Shown piece by piece: positions 1-11,240 of a DNA stretch of 35,940 nucleotides. The position numbers were made by a program, and so were the translations under genes. The notes below the pieces were generated by a model. The model saw only the letters and a program-made list of their open reading frames with translations. It did not search any database and was not told where the DNA came from. The stretch lies in contig JALAAN010000019.1 in assembly GCA_023078555.1 (NCBI GenBank), positions 2,501-38,440 on the forward strand. Direction: 5' to 3'. The number at the start of each line of letters is the position of its first letter. Position 1 is the stretch's first letter. The DNA is from Ulva prolifera (Eukaryota > Chlorophyta > Ulvophyceae > Ulvales > Ulvaceae).

Positions 1-1271
1 TGCACATGCTGCAGACCCACAGCTGGTTGCAGAGTTGACCCTGGCACACACCAGCGTGGGGCAGAGGCTGCGGGGAGGTGGTTCTGGAACCATGCTGCCT
101 GATCCCGGTGGTGGTGTGGAGGCTTGTAGTGAACGGGGCAGCGGCGGCTCGGCGGGGTCAGGCTCGGCTGAGGCGGTTTCAAACCGGCCGGCAGCGGTGG
201 GCAGCCCATCAGCCAAGTCGAAGCAGATTGCAGCTGCTGCATTGCGTCTCCGGACATCGCGGCAGTTTCGTATGATGTCGGGTGCCAGGCCTGTAGTGAA
301 GAAGCGTGTGCGTGAGGAGGCAGCTGACAGCGTGTGCGCAGTCGTAGGGAAGGCGGCGGGTGGGGGCGCGGCTGTCGATGCTGCAGCTGCAGTGGTGCCT
401 GAAGGTGGCTGTCCTATGGCAGCTCCCAGTGTGGGTAATACCACCGTTGCAGACTCCGCCGCTGAGGATCGCCCCTCACCGGGGGGTCCTAGTGCAGCCA
501 ACTGCATCCCTGTGATTGATGTATCATGGATCAGCGCTGGTGTGCGCCCCGCTGCTAGGAAGACGTGGCATGTGGGGCGCAGTGCCTCGCAGCGCCCTAA
601 ACACAGCAGAGGTGCTGTGTCTCTGACCAGGGCCGTCCTCGATGATTCAGACGACGATGCGCCCTTGCCAGATGCCTCCAACCGGGGTACACCTGCGTCG
701 TTGGTGGATGTTGCTGAGGGTGGCGCACGCGGGCCTCAAAAGTCTTTCACGCAGTGGCTCAGCGGGGTCGCTGCGCAGCGACCTGAGGTTGGGGTTTGTG
801 GCGGCGAAGCGGCACCGGCTGACAGCAGCGCTACCTGTGGGCAGGGTGATGTTGCTGCCCCGGAGCCGGACATTGCGGCCGCGCTTCGCCGTCGTGATTC
901 TCTCATTACACCCAGCAGGTGCCACCCGTGACAGGTGTGTGTGAGCGGGCGAGTGCTGCACACAGATGCAGTGGTGGTGCTGCCCCTACACCGCAACTGA
1001 TGCGACCCTCACCGGCACGTGGTGACGGTGTGCCACGCAGTGATGATGGCAAGGCAGAGTGTGAGAGTTTTTCATTCTTCAACTCCAGCGATGAGGACAT
1101 CGAGGGTGATGTGTCGTACACAGCGTCCCAGATTAGCCTTTTGTCCTCGGAGTCTGGGGATGAGGACGGGGACAGCGACGTTGTGCCTGTGCATGCTATG
1201 GGTCCAGGTGATGAAGCTGCTGCGCTGCATCGTCTTGGGGACTTGCTCGACAACCCGCAGATGTATGCTAG
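1..1271 (+). pseudogene. Copy 1 exon E1, alanine-rich acidic N-terminal region (partial)
   Basis: Window position 1 corresponds to about 17962 in copy 2. The reading frame codes for a low-complexity Ala/Gly/Ser-rich region ending in an acidic patch (FSFFNSSDEDIEG) and the motif LHRLGDLLDNP. A one-base deletion near 913 shifts the frame, so the first part stops at 929-931 and the rest continues in another frame. The donor is AG|GTATGC at 1272, leaving two bases that complete a Ser codon in E2. Identity to copy 2 is very high up to about 1105 and then drops sharply. No enzymatic domain was recognised. Confidence 0.6.
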
Positions 1272-1468
1272 GTATGCGGCCACTCGTGTTTGTAATGAGT
1301 TCTACTGCCGTGCATGTCCCGCCTCCTCCGCACGAAAGCCATCTGTCATCATTGCAACGCATGCTGCCATTCACTGCAACGCACGCATGCATTGTGTGTT
1401 GAAACTATAGACGCCGGGCACATTCTCACCAGTAACGGCGAGCTTGCGTGAAGGATCAAGAACAGCAG

Positions 1469-1982
1469 CATGGGCACGGCGGCGATGGCGCATGATGAGG
1501 TGGTCATGCCGCGCCGTGAAATGCTAGTGCGCGGCCTGGCCTCCAAGTGGTCAGCTTCGTGGACTGACGCCGATGCAGATTGGTATAAGTGCATACCATG
1601 CAAAAATGTCGAGAATCAGGAAGGTGCTGCAAGGTTGATGCTTGTGTTTGCACGAGCGTATCTTGTAGCGCTGGTCTCTGCGCAAGACGACCCTGTATTC
1701 GACCAGGGTAGCGATGACTCTCGGTCCACCCCTGTGAAGATTCTCGACGACATTCAGAAATCCAAGAATGGTAAAGGCGAGGTCAGCATGGGCAGCATTG
1801 TGGCCTCATTTGCTAAGTGCCCCGGGCAGGTGTTCTGCGAAACACTCACATTGTTGTCATGGGCTGGCCACATAGGAAGCTTCAATACGCTTGCCATGTA
1901 CAGATACACCGTATCAACGGTTGTAGATGCGTACTTGGAGGGACAGCGTATGATTGTCCGTAAAACCCCGTCCGAGGAGCAG
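1469..1982 (+). pseudogene. Copy 1 exon E2, helical region before the recombinase domain
   Basis: The acceptor is AACAGCAG at 1461-1468 and the donor is CAG|GTGTGG at 1983. It codes for about 171 residues with conserved blocks shared with copy 2: WYKCIPC, FARAYL, and WAGHIGSFNTLA followed by a Val/Leu/Tyr-rich helix. Its place directly before the recombinase-like box I exon would suit an N-terminal core-binding region of a tyrosine recombinase, but that is inferred from position only. No frameshift was seen in this exon. Confidence 0.55.
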
Positions 1983-2173
1983 GTGTGGTCTCGATGCCCC
2001 TTTCGTGCATGCTGCAGTTTCGTACTGCACCCCCACAATGTTCCATGGGCACAAAAATACTGACTGTACTGCAGCAGATCGCACAGCGTACCGGTGTGCT
2101 GTGTGATGCTTGTCGATTGCGCATTGTGCCATCCAGTGCTACCGTCACGGCCACGTTGAATGCTGCTATGCAG

Positions 2174-3519
2174 GCCTGGAGAGAGGCGAGCCATTTGTTC
2201 CGCGCGTTTCGCTTGCAAGTGCGACTATACATTATGGCCCTCAAGGCAAACGGCGCTTTGAACGCATTGAAGCCAAAGCCGATGCAAGCTGCAGAGATCC
2301 GGAGATGCGCCGAAGCGACCAACTGCGGGTCTATCACCATCATGTATGGCCGGGTGGCGGCGTTCTTGAAGATGCTTTCGGGAGCCCGGAACCCCGTATT
2401 TGTGGCGCTCACATGGGGTCACGTCCACTTCATCCCCACCTACTATGTGGATGAGGCAACTCAGACGAAGCAGGTGCGGGGGTTGCTCACTCAGCCATAC
2501 TACATGGATGCACAGCCTATATGTGCATGGTGTACATTGTTTATTCCATGTATGGTGACATGGATGCCTCTGCATCACTGGGGCACCATAGGGAGGCCTG
2601 CGTGCACATTGCAAAAGTCGTGCACACCGTTATGTATTCATGCGTTGGGTGACTGACGCTCGTGCTGGTCTCACGTCAATATGGTCGAGGCGGGCCGTTT
2701 ACGGGGGCCCGCGTGTAGGTCACATTCATGTGCGAGTTCGCTATCGCATGGGACAAGGCACCCAATGTGTTTGGGGTTAAGAATATTGTGGTTGACAACA
2801 CCGCAGCATTGAATGAGGAGGGTGTAAACTGGAATGACAGTCTGGGCTGCGTCGGGGAACATCTACTCTCCATCGCCTTGCACCAACGCGTCATTGATGT
2901 GGAGGATCTCTGCAATCTCAAGGTCGGTGACAGTTTCAAGCTCAGCCACCTTATCAAGAAGCGCACATCAGCCCGGCCGCAGGACCCCACATCGGAGGAT
3001 GTGGACGCAATGTGTGACTTGCTCATATCCCTTTGCTGTGCCTGTTTTCTTGTTAAATTGTTACATGTGCGACATGATGCAATGCTAAACAACGCCCAAT
3101 GGCTGCCGGCCGCTACTTGTGCATCATTCACACCATGGGTGCCAGCTGCAGCAATGTGTGGTGTCACAGCTCGGTGAGCACTCGGGGTGATTCGAAAGTA
3201 TATGGCGCACGCAATGCACCCATGCAGGTTTTGCTTCTGCCGCTACCATGGTATGGTCCCGCTACGATTTGTACCACTAGCGCCGTACGCCATATCAGCT
3301 CTGGTGGCGCGGTTCACTGCGGCCGCCGACATGAAAGTACTTTCAAGAGAGCTGCGGACCGGCATGGTTCTTGGGCGCATCATCCAGGCGCAGCTACATC
3401 ACAACGGCCAAGAGAACCGCGTTGCGATTGCCCATGCGGGGCAGTGGTCACTCAATAGCAGCACATACCAGACCGAGTACCTCCACCCCTCAATCTTGCA
3501 CTCGCTGTTTGGGGACCTG
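2174..3519 (+). pseudogene. Copy 1 exons E3-E5, tyrosine-recombinase-like domain
   Basis: Three exons (2174-2473, 2719-3011, 3228-3519) join in phase through GTGCGG..TGTAG and GTGTGA..TGCAG introns. E3 contains SGARNPVFVALTWGHVHF, which resembles tyrosine-recombinase box I with its catalytic Arg. E4 has a Lys in FGVKNIVVD. E5 has a conserved HH, an ENR Arg, a GQW, and tyrosines in STYQTEYLHP, resembling the box II H-x-x-R, H/W and nucleophile Tyr series. The His of H-x-x-R is Gln here (QENR) but His in copy 2 (HENR). The layout recalls Ndc10/Crypton-type recombinases. The exons are open, but the gene is disrupted elsewhere. Confidence 0.5.
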
Positions 3520-3695
3520 GTACGGACTAGCCCGCAACAGCTTTATGGAAACTAAGTGATGTTGCCTGTTAGCGAGGGCGTGTGTATATATGGCCGCGTG
3601 CCGATACCAATCCCTGTGATGCATACAGTCCGCTGCTTCGGACAACTGGCACGGCCGGTCGACATACTGTCTAAATTCGCAAGCATGGTACGCAG

Positions 3696-4808
3696 GCCCT
3701 CAAAGATCTGGGAGTGCCGTCGGCAATGAGCAACCTGGTCAAGACGGCAGCGTTTAAGGCCTTGAGTCTCGTGCGGGACAAAAATCAATATGCATTGGCG
3801 GTGTATATGCATGCAGCTGTGGGGCAGTTGTTCTTACACAGCGACGAGGGCAGGCGGCAGTTGCAAGAAGCCGATGTTCACGGGAAGACATTGCTCGACG
3901 CAAGCTTGCGCACTCATCGACGTGACCGCTCGGGAGCACTAGCTGCGTACGGCTGGACACTCATTCGCAAGATGCATCCCGATGGCCCTGCGCAACTCCA
4001 CCTGTGGGGCAAAGACAAGTTTATGCCCGCTGAGAACCGTTCAGGTGCGTTTTTTAAGTTCGTGGGGTAGGGTTTCGCGGGGGGGGGGGGGGGGGGGGGG
4101 GGGGGGTGGTGCGTAGGCTAACCGAGTTGCAGGTGCTGTACGGCCTTTTGTGCATCCATGTCGGTTACTGTTCTTGTAGTTGAAAGGGGGGGGGGGGGGG
4201 GGGGGGGGGGGCAATTGCAGGTGTAGTATTGAGCTCAATAGATGTGTTTCGGGAGGCGGTGTACCTGCGTAGGGTTCGGGTGCGGGTCATGAAGGACGGC
4301 CATTGTCCGCAGGAGTGCACTCGCGTGATACTCAAACCTGTTGGTACTTTGCGTGTCACACACAGTGTGTCTTCGCTGTGCAGGTGAGTTGAAGGCTTTC
4401 TGCGTTATGCTAAGAAATGCTGACGAGGTGCAGACGGCATGGTTACATGCACTGGAGGATGCTGGTGGTGATCATGGGGTGGATTTGCGATCCATGCTGA
4501 GCACTGCCAGTGGCGGCAAGATGTTATCGCCACTGGAAGCCATGCATTCGGTTGGAGAGACAGTCGCAGCGGACGTGCGCGAGCACCTCGAAGATCGTGA
4601 TGCCCAGCTTGACGGCGCCACCGTTGAAGACATTGCCCAAGACATTGACCTTTGCCGATTTGGGCAAGAGATGTCCACTGCTCAGCTCTTTGGGGAAGAG
4701 GGCGACTTCTTAGTGGAGCGCATGCGGAAACACGAGTGTGTATACAACGCGGACGCAATGAGGCAGAAGCGCCTTACAAAGCTCAATGTCGGTGCCGTTG
4801 AAGTGGAG
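3696..4808 (+). pseudogene. Copy 1 exons E6-E7, region after the recombinase domain
   Basis: E6 is 3696-4044 and E7 is 4384-4808. E6 keeps an open frame (GVPSAMSNLVKTAAFKAL at its start, YGWTLIRKMHP near its end). It shows the ancestral frame that is broken by one base in copy 2. E7 has EVQTAWL, GGDHGVDLRSMLSTASGG and an acidic stretch ending with CRFGQEM. The 339-bp intron between them holds two long G tracts. The donor of E7 is GAG|GTACGT at 4809. The function of this region is unknown. Conservation with copy 2 at protein level despite unalignable introns argues that it was under selection. Confidence 0.55.
4079..4211 (+). repeat. Two poly-G tracts inside an intron
   Basis: Runs of 28 G (4079-4106) and 26 G (4186-4211) lie in the intron between E6 and E7 of copy 1. 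They are absent from the matching intron of copy 2. Such tracts can form G-quadruplexes and are prone to length errors, so exact lengths are uncertain. Confidence 0.9.
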
Positions 4809-4992
4809 GTACGTGCGGCAGTCATCTCATGTTGTGCAGCTCCTGCTTAGTGCATGCCATGTACAATGAGCCATGGTTGGTGGAGATGAATGCGTGTCGT
4901 CCTTTACATGTGGGCCACAGAATTGCGATGTTGCATCGTGGCCACAAGTACTCGCAAGACCACGCATCACAAGGCATGGTGTTGGCATGCAG

Positions 4993-5870
4993 GTGACCAC
5001 GGAGGGCCTCAATGCGATCCTTGTCCATCGCAAGGCGACTTTGCAGCACTTCAGCATCCCGGTACAGAGGCCGCCGACGCTGAACATGCGGGACTGGATC
5101 TGGACCGCGGGCGGTGCGGGGTTCATGGGTGTCATTCGCCAAATACGGCAGGGCAACGACAGTTTGGAGCAAATGCTGCAGTATCTGCGCTTGGGTGCGA
5201 CCTCAACAACATTTGTGTTTTCCCTTGAGGGCTAGGTCTGTTGGTGAGTCGGCTGTCTACATGGCGCAAGATTATGTTGATGCTCCACCGAAATTTTGTT
5301 TCTCACAGCCCGCATGTTGCTGTAGAAAGAGCACCGGTGCCGGTGGTGGTGCGGAGCTACAAGTCGCTCGAGGTGGCAAATCCGGACATACCGCTTCAGG
5401 GCAAGTGCCTCGCTGTTGACTCCAAGAAATCGGCAGCGGGGGCGACGGGTGCAGACGAGCTGTGCCTTGCGGATACCGTGGGGGGGGTCAGCAATCAGAT
5501 GCATCTGTGCCCCCGACACCTTCGGAAGCCGCTTCTTCTAATTGAAGATTTCCGTGGTACGCGCACCGCTGGCTTTGGGCGGTACTGCAAGAATACAGCG
5601 TGCAAGAAGGTTCTGGACATCGGGAATTTCACGGGATTTGCCACCGTTTGCAACATTCACAGGACAGGCGCAACGATGCTTGGCCGGAAGGCAGTGCTGC
5701 CGCCGGTCGATGAGGCATTTTACGGGGTTGCGGTGACTGAGCCCCGGCTCGAATCTCTGGTCGCTGGCTCTGCCAACTTGCACAAACGCGATTTGACGCG
5801 TTGTGATGTCATCACTTGTACTGTGCTGCTAGAAACCCAGAAGACTGGCCTCTGCCCGAAGCATGTGAAG
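4993..5870 (+). pseudogene. Copy 1 exons E8-E9, linker and first Cys/His modules
   Basis: E8 (4993-5194) begins right after GGCATGCAG and ends TTGG|GTGCGA. E9 (5326-5870) begins after CTGTAG. Identity with copy 2 rises abruptly at about 4981 and stays very high, introns included. E9 carries the first Cys/His-rich modules, for example LCPRHL, RYCKNTACKK and CNIHR, then CDVITC and LCPKHV at its end. These pairs suit zinc binding. The donor is AAG|GTGATA at 5871. Confidence 0.6.
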
Positions 5871-6066
5871 GTGATATTTCCATGCGTGTCTGCCCTAAGT
5901 CCACATGCTGTGCTACTCCATGCCATGCCGGGGACGTGTTGCTGATTCAGTGTTGCAGTACATGCATAAATAGGTTGCCTTGCATGTGTTTTGAGTTTCA
6001 GATTGGCTCGAGAGTGTTTCTTCCTAAGATTTGCTTGTCAAGTGACAAGGGATGCTATTTTTGCAG

Positions 6067-7947
6067 ATCCCGCGCCTGATCGATGCTAATGGGGTCGGCG
6101 CCGTCAGCTGCAGCCGCTGCTTCTACCTGAAGGAAGAGGGCCTTTTCGCACAGGACTCGCGCAACTGGAAGCGCCAATGCTGCGTGTGCCTGGAGATGGA
6201 CGCCCCGCGGCAGGAGCAGGACGAGCGAGTGCAGGCAGCATTGCCGCGTCCACCCGCACGTGCACCGGTGATGATCACCGCACGGATGCCAGCTGGCGCG
6301 CCCTGGCCGGGGAAGCTGACCGGCGCGCAATGCGCTGTGTATGTGTGGGACAAGAAGACGGAGGCATACGAGGCTTGCCCGGGGGGTTCGATGACACCTA
6401 GCAACCACCGGCACCCCTCCCGAGTGTGCCCCTATCACCGGAGCTGTGTCATCCACCACACAAATGCGCATGTTACATTTGAGAGAATGTTCTGCAATCG
6501 TTGCGCGCTGTGGAAGAGCCCGGACGCGTGGGTAACACGGGCCGACGGCACGACTGCGCGAAGCATTTGCAATGGTTGCGCTGAAGGCGGCGGTCCTAAG
6601 CGAGCTCCCGTGCAGCAAGTGCAGCATGGCACACAAACGCCCGACGGCTTGACCACTGTGCACCAGATCTTGCCCACATGTCTGACGGCATGGAGTGGCT
6701 GCTTTTCTATGCCCCCAAGTCGCGTGCCAGTAAGGACACTGCATTCAACATGTGGCCGACTCGGGCGGACGAGTGCCATGTTGCCGGTTGCACCAACAGT
6801 GTCGGGCCCACGAAGTCAAGGGTGTGTTATCCTCACATTGATGATGTGTTGTTCCGACAAAGTCAAGACGGGTGGGATGCGACAGTCGTGTACTATTGTC
6901 GTGGGTGTCAGCGCTGGACGGACGTGAAGCTGTTGGAGGCAGACGGCACGTGCGGGTTGAGATGCGTGTTACGTGGGGATCGAGGGTCGAAGGCTCAGAT
7001 TGCGGGAGACAAGGACCTGAGACTCGTCCTCGAGCGTCTCCAGTCTGACCCGGCCCTCGCACTCCTGCCGGCTCGAGATTTCGCACGCGCCCTTGGGCTG
7101 CCCACGTGCGACATGCGGGACAAATCTGAGGTCACACGATGCCATTACATCGATAGTGTGAAGGGCCGTTGCAAGAATAAAATCTCGTTGACGCATGACA
7201 GCTGCATGTGCAGCGCCAAGCAGCACTGCCATGCAGTGGTGCTGAGGGTGTGCGATACAACAGGCGACGCCACAACGTGGTATTGCCCCAAGTGCAAGCG
7301 GGTCTGCTCCATCGAGGGGGTGGGCCTAGTGCGAGGCAGCTATGTATGCGCCCGCTGTTGTGCTGTACATGCGAACCACCAGCAGGCAGCCGAGAAGGCT
7401 CGCATTGCCGAGCGGAAGGATGAGTCCTCGCCCGCAGGGAGCGTTCAGTTGTACAGTGATGAGGAAGATTTCGGCAATGCATGCTGTGTCTCCTCAGACA
7501 CTGGCGCGGAGTCTGAAGCCGTCGATGCTGATCAGCCTCCTTGCGCTGTCGACACGGGTGACAGCGACGATGCACTCATGGGTGACGATTACGGCGCCTA
7601 CACCGAATCGGACTGTGATGGTGATGGGGTCGCCCTCATCGGAGAATGCATGCCCGTCGCGGCAGTGCAGGGACAGTCGGTGCCAGCCCCCGCACACGGT
7701 GGTGCAAGCTCAAGCCGGGCTGCTCTCGCGCAGACGCCTGCTGATGCTGCAGTATTTGAATGCCTGACGGCTCCGCCGCCCGGTCGCGCGCGTTGCCGCA
7801 ACGCGCCCGCGTGCAAGAAGACACCGCCGCCAGATCGGCTTGTCGACGGACTATGCATCACGTGCTTGTCGAGTTCAAAGGACAGTGGCACAGCTCTGGA
7901 CGCGATCGTGTTGGTGACTGTGCCGGGCACACTGCACCGCAGCGCAG
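6067..7947 (+). pseudogene. Copy 1 exon E10, tandem zinc-binding-like modules, frame-shifted
   Basis: This is the long exon of Cys/His modules, nearly identical to copy 2. One base is missing near 6675, so the 5' third and the rest lie in different frames. The second part runs from about 6678 to the donor GCAG|GTGCGA at 7948. Module residues (C-x4-C, C-x2-H, C-x2-C sets) are unchanged from copy 2. An acidic Asp/Glu/Ser-rich tail follows (about 7425-7640), then a final short CRNAPACK..LCITC cluster. Because the protein frame breaks, the copy is unlikely to give a full product. Confidence 0.65.
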
Positions 7948-8141
7948 GTGCGATATTGAGCACATGCACTGAACTGTTAATTTGATCAACATTTGAAGGA
8001 TGACCTTGTGTGCACGACTCCTGGTGACTGCACATGAGGACAGGTTTACGCGTGAGTCAGTAGATGAGTGCATTGCGTGCATCCGTGTTGCGACTCAGCT
8101 ATCGTCATTTGTGCATTTAATTGGCCAATGTATTACACCAG

Positions 8142-8429
8142 TGTGCTGTGAAGGCACGCTTGACCTCGTGAAAGCCGATCTCATGGACGACGCGGCTGAT
8201 GGTGTGATTGTCCCGACCAACGCTCTGATGACGGATAAGGCTGCTAGGTACAACCACCGAAAGCGGCAGCGCTACGAAGCGAAGCCACTATCTGAGAAGG
8301 AGAAATTGCGGAAGGCGTACGATGTGAGCATGCGGGCCGCACGCCGCAAGTCCAGCAAGGGCCTCAAAAACCTTGAGGCGGGCCCAGTCGCGAAAGCGAT
8401 GCGTGGTCGAACATCATCGAGTCGGCGAT
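8142..8429 (+). pseudogene. Copy 1 exon E11, basic segment
   Basis: A short open segment, rich in Lys and Arg (NHRKRQRYEAK, LSEKEKLRKAY, RAARRKSSK), suggests nuclear targeting or nucleic-acid contact. The acceptor may be CACCAG at 8141 or GTGAAG at 8153; both keep phase. The donor is CGAT|GTGAGC at 8430. It is intact and identical to the copy 2 exon apart from rare substitutions. Confidence 0.5.
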
Positions 8430-8747
8430 GTGAGCATGGTATGAACTCTGGGTCGTTCTGTTGTGTGACTGGAATCGCCCGCACGTGGTGTCCCTCCGCA
8501 CTGCTATGTATTAGAGTGACGTGGCCACCGAATGATCCCCTCCGCCTGGATCTGTGTCACGGTGCAGAAGTGTGATTTTATTTGGCTGCGGCACAACAGG
8601 ATGTGTCCACAAGGGTTGCTTGCGTAGGGTGCGTGCGCACGTATGAACACGGAAAAAATAAAATCTTTGTGTGTCAGCGATCACTGTGAATGCTTGTATA
8701 CCATGCCAATACAGAGGAGTTCCGATGCTGTAGCACGCCTGTCGCAG

Positions 8748-9767
8748 TTGCGTTGCCAGCCGATGTGTCTACAAGGGTGGGGTCGGTTTGTGATGATGCC
8801 GACTATGCCAGTCCTTGCATTGATAGCACCTCGCTGACCGACCACATGCATGCAGCGTCATCAGCAATGCAAGTGATGGATGGGCTGCACAGTTTAAGCC
8901 TCGCGGACTGGACGAAGCTGGCAGCGGTGGAAGATGTGCTCCCTGACATCTCAGTCGAGGTGCCGATGTGGGTGAGGCAACAGCAAACAGACGCTGGTGG
9001 TCCAGGAGTTTGTTCCTGTCGGCTTTGACTTCAAGGCACCGCGGCCGTCCAAGACGCGGCCGCCGAAGAAACAAGCACCGGCGCGAGCACGTGCGGGCGA
9101 TGTGCAGGCATCCCAGGCTCAGCGGAGTGAGAACTCGGCGAGACTCCACATCGGGCTGTCTCACTGCAAGGCGGAAAAGGAACGCAGCGGCGACAAGGTG
9201 CAGTGCCTCACGTACTCAATGCGCGTGCAGCACCTCTCCATGTCACGCGAAATGACAGCGCCACAACCCCAGATCGGCAAGGTGGACATTCGGTACCTCC
9301 AGTTGGTGAGGGACACAGGCGAGCTGCTCATTGCTCGAGCCTTTGACCCTGATGCCCATGGCTGTTTGCGCGTGACAGTGCACGTGACTACCATGCAGCT
9401 GCTGAAGCAGTTGCAGCAGCTCCCGCGCCCGACGCTGCCGGCGCTGCTGACCCTGTTTGTGTGGGGAATCGCGCACTGCATCAAAGCTGTCCACGAGAGC
9501 TCGACAGACTCAAAAATTGCTGACCTGTCCAAGCTGATGTGGCACCATTCCTATGCGGAGGGCCTGTCGCTCTCATGGAAGCTCGTCCAGGTTGCTGCGG
9601 CCACGACCTGGGTCAACAGCGACGATGATGTCGGCACGGCCCTGTCGGTACTGGCCTGCATTCCCCGTGCAGCGCTCATCGGTTCAGAGCAGTTTGACAA
9701 GACCTCCTGGGCGACCATCCTCGAGCGGTCACGGACGCGACAAGGGCACAGAGCACCACTTGATGAG
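8748..9767 (+). pseudogene. Copy 1 exon E12, unknown domain, two-base deletion
   Basis: The reading frame equals copy 2 E12 until 8981, where two bases are missing (GAGGCAACAGC against GAGGCAACGCAGC). The frame then resumes in another register from about 8997. The domain has a basic Pro-rich patch (SKTRPPKKQAPARARA), a beta-like stretch (YLQLVRDTGELLIARAFD) and helical segments with Leu and Trp. No family was recognised. The donor is GATGAG|GTGCGC at 9768. An alternative start at ATG 8690 is possible if this were a separate gene. Confidence 0.55.
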
Positions 9768-9924
9768 GTGCGCGCTGTTAAAATTCACCATCCTTGAGCA
9801 TAAATTGCTGCTCTGTGGGTCTGTGTTTGTGCAATGAGCCTGAGAGACAACTCGGCCCGCTTAAGCAAGCCCGGAAAATGTTGTCAGTAGTGTCTGTCAT
9901 GAACTATACCTACGCAACATGCAG

Positions 9925-10845
9925 ATTCCATGGCCTGATGGATGTGACCCTGAAGTCATTGTGACATCGGGTTTTACACCTGCTGACCTGACAAGTCTGA
10001 AGGCTGCCGCCAAGACGGACGCGACACGTCAGCAGTTTGCGTTCACCGCTGATGCCCGCGTACGTCCGGTTGGTGATGTCACGCGAGGGCAGGGTATCGG
10101 ATCAAAGCGACGGGCATCAGCAGCCCGTGCAGCAGACAACGCGGGCGCGATCGATCTGACTGGTGACGGAGGCGCCTCTGCGCAGCCGCCAGCGATGCGT
10201 CGGCGAAGGGATAGCAGCAGGAGTGGCCAGAGGGGCGCTCTAGCACCAGCCCGGCAAAGAAAAAGTCAGGGCAAGATCCTAGTTCAGGCGTGAGCGCAAC
10301 ACGGGAGAGGTCTGCGCAGAAGCGATGCTATCGTGGGCGATGCGCGGGGGACTGGAGGCCAGAAGGTGCTAGGAGCCCCGTGCATGGGCACAGCGGCGCG
10401 CGGGCAAGTGATACCCCGAGCTCGCATGGAGGTGCAGGCAGCAGCAGTGGCACCGGCGTTGGTGAAGGCAGCCTGGGACGCAACAGTCATGATGGAGCCC
10501 GAGGCGATATCGGCGGCGCTGCTGGGGGCGGCGGCGGCGGCGGCGACGGCGGCGGCGGTGACCCTGGGGTGCTGGTGGGAGAGGCAGCGGCGGACCCAGA
10601 CGTGGCGCACGCTGGGCCCCTATTGATCACCGTGTGCCCGTCACAGTGCGCAATCCAACGCAGGTGGCCGCATTGCTGCAGTCATGCAAGGACACCACGG
10701 CACAGCCTTCAGCTACAAGCTGAGGGTCAGAGACCAGCACATGGGACCTGGAAAGAGTGTCAGAGCCATCACCCGGCGCGGGTGTGCTCCTTCTTTGACC
10801 TTTGCCACATGCGCACTGACCCCTCACGTCTTGTCCGACTGTAGG
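9925..10845 (+). pseudogene. Copy 1 exon E13, Gly/Ser-rich linker, heavily broken
   Basis: It starts after ACATGCAG and matches copy 2 E13 closely at the base level. Between about 10255 and 10830 there are many one- and two-base indels relative to copy 2, for example an extra TG giving GGCGTGAGC near 10290. The continuous frame of copy 2 is therefore lost. The encoded region contains AIDLTGDG, shaped like a SUMO-interacting motif, and a Gly-rich tract. Confidence 0.6.
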
Positions 10846-10998
10846 GTGTGTGATCTGTGAGTGTCTGTGATGGGCAATGTGCATGAAATGATATTGTCTC
10901 GTGCAGCATCTTTAAAAGAAAACACCGCTGTCGCTGGTGTTTTGCCCTTTGTTATGTGACCCCTACCACGCAATGTACAAGGCTAGTCTTCCGTGCAG

Positions 10999-11066
10999 GG
11001 ATCTGTTGCTGGCAGGACAGCCATCAGCCGACCATGCAACGGAGTCAGTATTGTTGTGGGCATGCC
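10999..11066 (+). pseudogene. Copy 1 exon E14 remnant, ends at helicase Walker A
   Basis: After the acceptor CCGTGCAG the sequence follows copy 2 for about 70 bases through TTGTTGTGGGCATGCC and then diverges completely. In copy 2 the next bases encode the GSGKT of Walker A. The break removes the whole helicase. An extra G at the exon start and a changed base group near 11048 also disturb the frame. Confidence 0.7.
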
Positions 11067-11155
11067 CACAACCTTTTTTGCCACCTCGGCGGGACTGTCG
11101 GGCCCTGTTCTTCGGGCTGGGGGGGGGGGGGGTGGCCACGGCGGCGGCTTTCGGG

Positions 11156-11186
<31 letters not shown>

Positions 11187-11240
11187 TGCTGTGGGGCTGT
11201 TTGCAAAGTGAGAGGCTCTGCTTGCAGGAGGCCATCTCTT
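11067..11240. repeat. Breakpoint flank with two G tracts and a repeated short block
   Basis: Immediately after the copy 1 break lies CCTTTTTTGCCACCTCGG (from 11072), which continues with block GCGGGACTG to 11097. The same block, with two fewer T, occurs at 35856-35879. TCGGGCCCTGTTC follows here, and a close match lies at 35749-35762. G runs of 14 (11119-11132) and 29 (11158-11186) follow. A consensus-like donor AGGTAAGT sits near 11241, but no clear exon was found for it. Confidence 0.6.

Larger units (their letters stand above)
1..11066 (+). pseudogene. Copy 1 of giant recombinase-helicase gene, truncated and frame-shifted
   Basis: This span carries exons equivalent to E1 through the start of E14 of copy 2, in the same order and with the same intron phases. 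The 5' end is cut by the window edge. Compared with copy 2, one base is missing near 913, one near 6675 and two near 8981, and a cluster of small indels lies between about 10255 and 10830. The alignment to copy 2 stops at 11066, just before the GSGKT part of the Walker A motif, so no helicase core remains. E1 and E8-E13 are almost identical to copy 2 including introns, while E2-E7 are clearly diverged. I call it a pseudogene. Some small indels could be assembly or sequencing errors, but the 3' truncation is not explained that way. Confidence 0.75.

Noticed and set aside
2415..2430. His-Val-His motif in GHVHF as a possible HUH (Helitron/Rep) nuclease site
   Set aside because: It sits in a box I-like tyrosine recombinase context, is HIH in copy 2, and no Rep Tyr motif or other Rep motifs accompany it, despite the linked helicase.
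8657..8662. AATAAA as a poly(A) signal ending a gene before E12
   Set aside because: It lies in an intron of the phase-consistent model, and green algae rarely use AATAAA. A gene boundary here is not fully excluded.
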